Below are positions 55,362-61,338 of a DNA stretch of 64,000 nt, one piece after another. The stretch is from Caballeronia sordidicola (GTDB lineage: Bacteria; Pseudomonadota; Gammaproteobacteria; Burkholderiales; Burkholderiaceae): NCBI RefSeq assembly GCF_000729995.1, contig NZ_JNFG01000199.1, positions 372,001-436,000 on the forward strand, written 5' to 3'. Positions within the stretch are counted from its first letter, which is position 1, and every line of letters begins with the position of its first letter. The translations under genes were made by a program, and so were the position numbers. Below the pieces are notes generated by a model. That model saw only the letters and a program-made list of their open reading frames with translations, searched no databases and was not told the DNA's origin.

Positions 55362-55583
55362 ATGCCGATCTACGAGCATGCCTGCAATACTTGCGGTGCG
55401 TTTGATTCCATGCGTCCGGTTTCCAGACGCGGTGAAGAAGCACCGTGCCCGAAGTGCGGTGTCTTGTCGCCGCGCGTTGCCAGCGGTTCCACGGTGCGGC
55501 TGGCAACGCGCGGCAGACAAACGCCGACAGAAGAAGGAGCCTATGGTTTCAGGCATCAAGGCGGCTGTGCTTGCTGTTGCTAG
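55362..55583 (+). CDS. FmdB-family zinc ribbon protein
   Basis: Protein of 73 residues: MPIYEHACNTCGAFDSMRPVSRR and CPKCG form the zinc ribbon, matching FmdB (putative regulatory protein beside formamidase FmdA). The C-terminus has a G-G-C-A-C-C-C cysteine cluster. It starts 6 bp after the hydantoinase stop, so it is the last gene of the operon. It may assist or regulate the amidohydrolase; the FmdB role is not firmly known. Confidence 0.87.
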   Translation: MPIYEHACNTCGAFDSMRPVSRRGEEAPCPKCGVLSPRVASGSTVRLATRGRQTPTEEGAYGFRHQGGCACCC

Positions 55584-55690
55584 AGAGCTAGACGGAACAA
55601 GCCTGTTCAACCTAGTAGCGGCGGCAGGTCCTACGAATGATATGAGAATAGCTGAGGAATTTCTGGCAACTTCGATGTGCTCACATCAGG

Positions 55691-55978
55691 TTAAGTGACT
55701 TCATAACTCGGGCTTAAAGTAGTGCCACCCAATTTGCATTGTCTCTGACTGAACGCTGTGTCAGGTTTGTTCTGTTCGGCGCGCCCAATCCCCGTTACCG
55801 CAGCCTCCAGGGCCGCCTCAAGTTCAACGAGTTCTCGCGCTTGTCTCCAGTATTCGTCGGCGCAGCCTTCGAGACTGCCGTCCTGCCGCCAAAGTTCATT
55901 GGCGCGGGTCCGAATGCGCTGCGTCAGCGTATCCACTTCCACATGGAACCTCACTGTTTGATGAATGGTATTGCTCAT
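55691..55978 (-). CDS. DUF2934-like small protein
   Basis: Protein of 95 residues; the segment RIRTRANELWRQDGSLEGCADEYWRQARELVE follows the DUF2934 pattern (R-I-R-x-R-A-x-x-L-W...G-x-x-x-G-x-x-x-x-x-W-x-x-A-x-x-E-L). Function of this family is unknown. GAAGAG lies a few nt before ATG 55978. It is convergent with the hydantoinase operon and heads a group of three small minus-strand genes. Confidence 0.75.
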   Translation of the reverse strand: MSNTIHQTVRFHVEVDTLTQRIRTRANELWRQDGSLEGCADEYWRQARELVELEAALEAAVTGIGRAEQNKPDTAFSQRQCKLGGTTLSPSYEVT

Positions 55979-56090
55979 ATCTCTTCGCCAGGATCGATCT
56001 TCGTGCAAAGCAAGTTGAGACGAAAGGCGCCCTGACAACAGCCCTATCTGGACCCATCCTGGTTACGTTGATACGGCTCCATCGCGTTGC

Positions 56091-56324
56091 TCACCTCGCG
56101 GACAAGCGCGCCAGCCTTTCCAATAGAACAGCAGCGTGCTTGATCGTTGAAACGTTTGCGTCCGAAGAACTTACCAGGACATGGATACGATCACGCCAGT
56201 ATTCCGGCCGAATGACCGGGCTTCGTTCCGGTATTCCTCGCTCGTCCGGTGCCTGGCGTTCGAGTTCTCGAATCATTCTCTCGATGTGTGAGAGATCTTG
56301 TTGTCGACGATCATCGAGGCTCAT
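56091..56324 (-). CDS. conserved small hypothetical protein
   Basis: Protein of 77 residues, highly charged and helical (SLDDRRQQDLSHIERMIRELERQA ... RPEYWRDRIHVLVSSSDANVSTIKHAAVLLERLARL). No family name known to me, but the start has a strong GGGGAGG site 6 nt before ATG 56324 and the composition is protein-like. No membrane segment. Confidence 0.6.
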   Translation of the reverse strand: MSLDDRRQQDLSHIERMIRELERQAPDERGIPERSPVIRPEYWRDRIHVLVSSSDANVSTIKHAAVLLERLARLSAR

Positions 56325-56478
56325 GAATTCCTCCCCTCAGGTTCTTGCTTTTCGCCCACCATGCTTTGTGACTGTCACCCGGTCACTTTGTCTTAACGCC
56401 TGCCAGACGGACACGACCCTCAGTTGGCCCGTTGCGGCCCGCAAGACGCGAACCCGTGAATAGCGACGCCTGTCACGC

Positions 56479-56637
56479 TCAATGCCTGCGACGCATGACC
56501 TCCCAACATTGACGATGGTCCATCCGACGAAGCAGCCGCTTGCGCCGATGCTCCCGGCGATAGTGGGCAATGACCAATATGGCTGCGCTCGCAAGCACGA
56601 ACAGACCGACGACCATACCCATCCACGCTGCACTCAT
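56479..56637 (-). CDS. small single-helix membrane protein (52 residues)
   Basis: Reading back from ATG 56637: MSAAWMGMVVGLFVLASAAI, then LVIAHYRREHRRKRLLRRMD and HRQCWEVMRRRH, stop. One membrane helix at residues 6-25 followed by a strongly basic cytosolic tail, a natural membrane topology. AGGGG lies about 7 nt before the ATG. Small proteins of this shape are common in Burkholderiaceae; function unknown. Confidence 0.55.
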   Translation of the reverse strand: MSAAWMGMVVGLFVLASAAILVIAHYRREHRRKRLLRRMDHRQCWEVMRRRH

Positions 56638-57399
56638 GGGAAACCCCTCTAGCGCCCTCGACGTCCATTAGAACCTACTTTATAGGCTGGTCTTCGCCTA
56701 TTTATTTCTGTGCCACGCTCGGCGCTTCCTCGATGACGCGCTTCGTCCCTTTCGACGCAGTGCCTGTTGTTGCATGAAAGTTGCTTTGAGCAACTTCACC
56801 TGCATGCCGAGTGATTCGTCGAAGTATTTCGCATAACGTATTGGTTAGGGTGACTCGAATTCCTTATAACACTTCGTTGAGCAGTCGCAGCGAAAAATCA
56901 GCATTGTTTTTTGCGTGACTGTGATTTGAAAAATATCTGCACTCGAAAGCGGCGGCCAAGTTCTGATAATCACGCACTTAATCCGTAACACTAATAATAT
57001 TAATTGCTCCGTGTCAGAGATGTTCGAGCGGTTTGGCAGAAAGGCAATCGACGGCTGGGTTGTATAGCGCCCCTCGCCCTGCGAAATTTTCTCTCTAGTC
57101 CCCGTTCAATGTTTAGCCATTGTAATAAACAAGTCCGCTCCCTCATTGGGCAATCGTCACGGTGAAGCGTTCGAAATCACCGGGTTACGGACAGAACTCC
57201 GGACAAATTCCGTGCATCAGCCAAGCGATAACTGATCGAGCCAATGCATTCGGTCTTCCCATGCAAGCCTGACGTCAACCGGCCCTTGTTAACCCGCTTT
57301 AACGTTTGCGTATTTGCAGCAAATGACCGTTAGGCAGCGCCCGGGAAGAGTCCCTGCGGTGCCCTCCTCCAGTCAACCAATTTGTTGCGTAACCATCGC
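56638..57399. other. long AT-rich intergenic region
   Basis: No gene recognised in about 760 bp. The part 56820-57160 is clearly richer in A and T than the surroundings. A perfect hairpin AAGTTGCT-TTG-AGCAACTT lies at 56778-56796. The right end carries the sigma-28 promoter of the rotor/stator cassette. Possible roles: H-NS-type silenced DNA, small RNA, or remains of a deleted gene; none is shown. Confidence 0.5.
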
Positions 57400-57426
57400 T
57401 AAAGAGTTCCCAAACAGGGCCGATAT
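57400..57426 (+). promoter_or_regulatory. sigma-28 (FliA) class III flagellar promoter
   Basis: TAAAGAGT, exactly 11 bases, then GCCGATAT, compared with the enterobacterial FliA consensus TAAAGTTT-N11-GCCGATAA: 6 of 8 and 7 of 8 positions agree with perfect spacing. Transcription would start near 57433, about 27 nt before the TTG start of the next gene. Confidence 0.72.
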
Positions 57427-57459
57427 TGCGTGCAGAACACGTAAATATCGGCAAAACGC

Positions 57460-58746
57460 TTGAGTACCCAACAAACAAAAGCGGGACCTGGCGTCAACAC
57501 TTCGGGGGCTACATTGAATCAGGAAAGCTTGTCCAGACTGCGGGCTATCGCACCGGGTGAAGTCATCTACTCGGAAGGGTATATCGGTACCTCGGCGATC
57601 TATGTAATTGCTGAAGGAAAAGTCGAGATCTCGGCAAAATGCGACGACAGGCGTGTTGTCCTCGCGACCCTGGGCAAGGGAGAGTGCTTCGGAGAATCGG
57701 CGTTGTTGCCGTCCGAGCCACGCGGGTCGACAGCGAAGGCGCTTAGCTTCTGCCGGCTGAGCGTGATTGAAGCGAAGGTCGTGGAAGAAGAACTGGAACG
57801 CGTCTCGCCGCTCCTTCGCCATTTGATGCGCACACTGATTCGCCGCAACAAACGAAAGGACGAACTCCTCGCGACATACACGAACGCTGACTTTCTGCCC
57901 GGCATAGTCTCTTACGCCCACGTGCTCAGCTTGATGGCGGGCGGTGAAAACAGGGAAGCGCGAGGCCGCCGGCTTCAATCCGATGAAGTCTCAATCGCAC
58001 TCGCTGAAGTCTGCAAGCGGTGCCAGGCCGTAGCAGGCCATCCGCGCGTACATGTCATGGCCATGCTCAAACGCATGGAGAAACTCAACCTCGTCACGCT
58101 GGAGTCCGGTCGCGCGGACTTTCTCGGCAACGTCCCCGCTGCCGCCACGGACGACACGTCCAGCCGCCAGGTTGTCACCTTCGATGCCGTGCGGATTATC
58201 GAACGTGCTCAACGAGTCGGTGATCAAGAGCTTGATATTTCGATCGCGAGCGAACTGGAGTTGATCGAGCTGTCCGACCTCGAGGCGCTGATCGGCGTCG
58301 AGAGACAGTTGATACTCGATAAGCTCTCGCGTGCGGAAATTGCCGAAGATATCTTCGCGTTCCGGCGGACCAAAGTGCTGACGTATATCGAAAAGAACGG
58401 CGTCGCTTATTTCTCCAAGAAAAAGGCTCGACCGGCCAGCGAACTCGAATCGCTTACGGACCTTGATCTCATTGACGACCGGACACTATTCGATGCCGTC
58501 AGCGCGTTCGATACCTACGATCTCGCGAAACTGCTTGCCTCGGCGACGGACCACACGATCTCCGAGCGGCTGCTTTCCGTCATGACAAAGGCACGGCAGA
58601 GCGAGACGTCGTGGATCATGCGGCGTGATCTCGTGACCAATCCTCTCGAGATCCAGGACATCGAAGAACGCTTCATTCAACTAGTCAAGTCGATAAAGGC
58701 CGGACCCGCAGCCGACGCTCCCGAACAGCTTTCGGTCGTCGCCTGA
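57460..58746 (+). CDS. cyclic-nucleotide-binding protein with FliG-C-like torque domain
   Basis: Protein of 428 residues. Residues 25-125 form a cNMP-binding domain with the phosphate-binding cassette FGESALLPSEPRGSTAKA (77-94). Residues 150-225 look like the Crp winged helix (LQSDEVSIALAEVCKRC...MLKRMEKLNLVTLE), and 265-320 is a second helical module. Residues 328-412 resemble FliG-C: LIDDRTLFDAVSAFDTYDLAKLL, then MRRDLVTNPLEIQDIEERFIQLV, matching VDDRSIQ... and RDDL...LSQVE of FliG. Start is TTG, as no other codon fits after the in-frame TAA at 57442. Followed by MotA- and MotB-like genes; probably a nucleotide-sensing rotor or clutch. Confidence 0.8.
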   Translation: MSTQQTKAGPGVNTSGATLNQESLSRLRAIAPGEVIYSEGYIGTSAIYVIAEGKVEISAKCDDRRVVLATLGKGECFGESALLPSEPRGSTAKALSFCRLSVIEAKVVEEELERVSPLLRHLMRTLIRRNKRKDELLATYTNADFLPGIVSYAHVLSLMAGGENREARGRRLQSDEVSIALAEVCKRCQAVAGHPRVHVMAMLKRMEKLNLVTLESGRADFLGNVPAAATDDTSSRQVVTFDAVRIIERAQRVGDQELDISIASELELIELSDLEALIGVERQLILDKLSRAEIAEDIFAFRRTKVLTYIEKNGVAYFSKKKARPASELESLTDLDLIDDRTLFDAVSAFDTYDLAKLLASATDHTISERLLSVMTKARQSETSWIMRRDLVTNPLEIQDIEERFIQLVKSIKAGPAADAPEQLSVVA

Positions 58747-58816
58747 CTGTCCTGACCCATACAGCGAATCAGCATCGAAAACAATCGCAGCCGTCAAAAG
58801 ATAAACGAGAGATCGA

Positions 58817-59557
58817 ATGGACATCCTAACGCTGTGCGGTGCGCTGCTTGGCATCGTCGCCATTGTGGCCGGGTTCACTTTGGAAGGCGGCCGCTTCCTG
58901 ACGCTCTTTCAGTTGGAAGCCATCGTGATTGTGGCGGGCGGCACGATCGGCGCCGTGATGGTCCAGAACACGTGGGCCAAGTTCTCGGCTGGGGTGAAGC
59001 AACTCGGCATGGTTTTCACCAAGGCCAAGCCGATAGATCGGGAAAACCTGACCATCCTGCTCGAATGGGGTCATAAAGCGAAAGTGGAAGGGATGCTCGC
59101 ATTCGAAACCATCAATCCCGAAGGCATCAGCCCCTTTGCCAAGAGAGGACTCGAGTTGATCGCCAACGGCGTGCCGACTGCCGTGATTGAGGACGCGTTG
59201 CAAAGAGAGCTTGATGCGTACGAGCGCAACCAGATGGCTGCGGCGCGGATATGGCTGCAGGCTGGAGGGTATGCCCCTACCTTCGGCATCCTGGGCGCGG
59301 TGCTGGGTCTGATTCAGGTGACTGGGCACCTCCTGGAACCTGCTCAGCTAGGCCAGGGTGTGGCGGTCGCTTTTATCACGACGCTGTACGGACTGGCTCT
59401 CGCCAATATCCTGTTGCTGCCCATCTACGGAAAAATCAAGGCAAGAATAGATAGCGAACTACGCTTCAAGAAATTGTACTTTGACGGGCTGCTTGCCATC
59501 TCCCGCAAGGAGTCTCCGCAGTTGATCGAAGCCCGCCTCGTAGCAGATATTGCTTAG
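58817..59557 (+). CDS. motA-like: MotA/PomA-like stator protein
   Basis: Protein of 246 residues with four membrane helices and a cytosolic loop, of the PomA/MotC-like length class. Functional prolines are kept: P154 (GGYAPTFGILGAVLGLI) and P202 (ANILLLPIYGKIKAR). In the loop KVEGMLAFE keeps the Glu at 97 that faces FliG; Lys 89 stands where Arg is usual. With MotB it forms the 5:2 ion-driven stator. GAGAG precedes the ATG. 70 bp after the FliG-C-like gene. Confidence 0.9.
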   Translation: MDILTLCGALLGIVAIVAGFTLEGGRFLTLFQLEAIVIVAGGTIGAVMVQNTWAKFSAGVKQLGMVFTKAKPIDRENLTILLEWGHKAKVEGMLAFETINPEGISPFAKRGLELIANGVPTAVIEDALQRELDAYERNQMAAARIWLQAGGYAPTFGILGAVLGLIQVTGHLLEPAQLGQGVAVAFITTLYGLALANILLLPIYGKIKARIDSELRFKKLYFDGLLAISRKESPQLIEARLVADIA

Positions 59558-59730
59558 AGGCGTATGCAATAAGTAAAGTTGATGATGAAGCTCTCGCTCC
59601 AGGCCCCAATGGAATTCGCTAAGGATGACTGATGGCCTGGAGATAGCAATTCTCCGCCGCATGCAGTACAGCCGCGAGTGCCCGACCCGGATGCATGTGA
59701 CCCCAGGCACTTTACAGCGCCAATTTCTAT

Positions 59731-60447
59731 GTGAAGACTATGTCCTCGGTATCTACCAAACCCAATCCCAAGTTTGACGACGAGGCCGAGATACTGTCCG
59801 AGCGGTGGTTGATTTCGTACTCGGATCTCGTCACCACCCTGATGGTTCTATTCATCGCTCTGTACGCGATGCAGCTAGCCCAGCATCGAGAAATGGAAAC
59901 AAAGAGTCTCACGCTTGCACCGTTGGAAAAGCGCAGCGCAACCGCTGCAAATGTTCAAGCGCCCCGGACTGCGGCGCTTGAACAGGTCCAGGCGTCCAAG
60001 AAAGAACTGATTTATGCATTGAAGGCAATGCGCGACAAGCAGGAAATCCGTGTGCTCGAAAGTGCACGTGGCGTTGAGATCGAAATCAATGCAAAAATAC
60101 TCTTTCGCTCGGGCGAGGCCCATCTGATGCAGGACTCAAACGCAGTGCTGGACCAGGTAGCGACGGCGCTCAAAGAAAATTCGGCGCAACAGATCCTGGT
60201 GGAAGGACACACTGATTCCGTACCCATATCGACGGCAAAATACGAGTCCAATTGGGAACTATCATCCGCGAGAGCCGGCTCGCTCGTACGATTCCTGGTT
60301 GATCGGGGCATTGAGCCACACAGGCTCACGGCTATCGGACGCGCGGACAATATTCCCGCTGTGATGGGTGATGACCCATTTGCCCGCGCAGCCAATCGCC
60401 GAGTCGTGATCGTCGTGCAATACGATGTTCCGACTAGCCCTCAGTAG
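59731..60447 (+). CDS. motB-like: MotB-like stator protein (OmpA peptidoglycan-binding domain)
   Basis: Protein of 238 residues: short cytosolic N-terminus, one membrane helix WLISYSDLVTTLMVLFIALYAM with the ion-carrying Asp (residue 32 from GTG 59731, 29 from ATG 59740), a linker shorter than in classical MotB, and an OmpA-like domain (ILVEGHTDSVPI, ELSSARAGSLVRFLVDRGIEPHRL, FARAANRRVVI). It anchors the stator to peptidoglycan. It begins 173 bp after the MotA-like gene, an unusually wide gap, without a good ribosome site; GTG or ATG start is uncertain. Confidence 0.9.
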   Translation: MKTMSSVSTKPNPKFDDEAEILSERWLISYSDLVTTLMVLFIALYAMQLAQHREMETKSLTLAPLEKRSATAANVQAPRTAALEQVQASKKELIYALKAMRDKQEIRVLESARGVEIEINAKILFRSGEAHLMQDSNAVLDQVATALKENSAQQILVEGHTDSVPISTAKYESNWELSSARAGSLVRFLVDRGIEPHRLTAIGRADNIPAVMGDDPFARAANRRVVIVVQYDVPTSPQ

Positions 60448-60812
60448 ACCCCATCTGGCGTCGGCGAAGCGCTCTCTCCACTATCGGCGAGAGTTGAGCG
60501 CCCAGCAGTTCACGGTTGCACGACCGACCGAAACGCCGCGCTCAGCCGTCAATTCTTCAAGGCGCTAATGCTCAACGCAACAAAACCCTTGTGTTAGGAA
60601 TTGACCGCAATCGCGGGCTTTCACATCACAAGGGCCGGGCTCGTACAATGACGTTGGTATGATTCTCTGCTGATCCGCGCACTCTGCCAGTATTGAACCC
60701 CTGGCGTAGGCCGATCCGGGACACTCACCGGCAACCCACGCTTTGATCGCGCGGACGAAATGAAAACCGCTGCACCTTTACGACAAGCAGTTTTGCTTTG
60801 AGCTGATTCAAG
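60448..60812. other. intergenic region with a long-range inverted repeat
   Basis: No gene seen. CCCTTGTG (60586-60593) and CACAAGGG (60627-60634) are perfect inverted arms 33 bases apart, with further short complementary runs between (CCGC/GCGG), so the transcript could fold into a long stem. TACAAT at 60646-60651 may be a -10 box for the zinc-protein gene. Confidence 0.45.
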
Positions 60813-61226
60813 ATGGCAATCGATATCACCGGCCGCACGTTTGGCAGGCTTACCGCTGTAGCCCGGGAGGATGGTTCTCGCTGGCTTTTCAGGTGCGCGT
60901 GCGGCGTCGAAAAGGTTCTCGACGCTCAAAGCGTCAAGTACCGCAAGACGCTATCGTGCGGCTGCTTGCGTCAGATTGAAATCGCAGCCGGCCATCGCTT
61001 TGGCCAACTCACTGCGTCGCACTATGTGAATCACGGCAAGAACGGCGCACGCTGGTTTTTCCAGTGTGACTGTGGGGTCGGGAAGATCTTTGCCTCCAGT
61101 TACGTACGAAGCGGCCTGCGAACGTCGTGTGGATGCCGCGGGCGGGCTGCCAAGGTCGTCCGCGTGGAACAACCGATCGCAGACGTGTGGCCGTTCCCAA
61201 AGTGGCCCAGGGAGCGTGGCGGGTAA
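60813..61226 (+). CDS. duplicated zinc-binding-repeat protein (phage/AP2-HNH-associated type)
   Basis: Protein of 137 residues made of two similar halves: GRTFGRLTAVAR...WLFRCACGVEKVL...TLSCGCL and GHRFGQLTASHY...WFFQCDCGVGKIF...RTSCGCR. Each has C-x-C and C-x-C ligands for a zinc ion. The same module stands in front of AP2 or HNH domains in many phage and homing-endonuclease proteins; here it occurs alone, so it may be a DNA-binding protein or a mobile-element leftover. It follows the MotB-like gene by 365 bp and converges with the desulfurase. Confidence 0.7.
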   Translation: MAIDITGRTFGRLTAVAREDGSRWLFRCACGVEKVLDAQSVKYRKTLSCGCLRQIEIAAGHRFGQLTASHYVNHGKNGARWFFQCDCGVGKIFASSYVRSGLRTSCGCRGRAAKVVRVEQPIADVWPFPKWPRERGG

Positions 61227-61338
61227 GCGGCCCACGAGATACTCCCCCTAAAGTTGAATATAGGGATCGTGACCCGATGACGCCGCCCTGCGCAATCGCC
61301 GTGACCGCGCGCTGCGCTACCAGTTTCCAGCGTCTAGC

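Noticed and set aside
57001..57080. Possible tRNA-like segment (GTTCGAGCGG run)
   Set aside because: No cloverleaf with acceptor and anticodon stems could be drawn around it.
59622..59771. 49-codon frame in the gap between the MotA-like and MotB-like genes
   Set aside because: Its only ribosome-site-like bases touch the ATG, it runs into the MotB-like gene in another phase, and nothing in it is recognisable.
57460..60447. Zorya-type anti-phage system (ZorA/ZorB are also MotA/MotB-like)
   Set aside because: No ZorC, ZorD or ZorE-like gene follows, the MotA-like protein lacks the long ZorA tail, and the first gene carries a FliG-C-like domain with a FliA promoter, which fits a motility role better.
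60813..61226. Prophage remnant suggested by the phage-type zinc module
   Set aside because: No integrase, attachment site, structural or lysis gene nearby; a single small protein is not enough.
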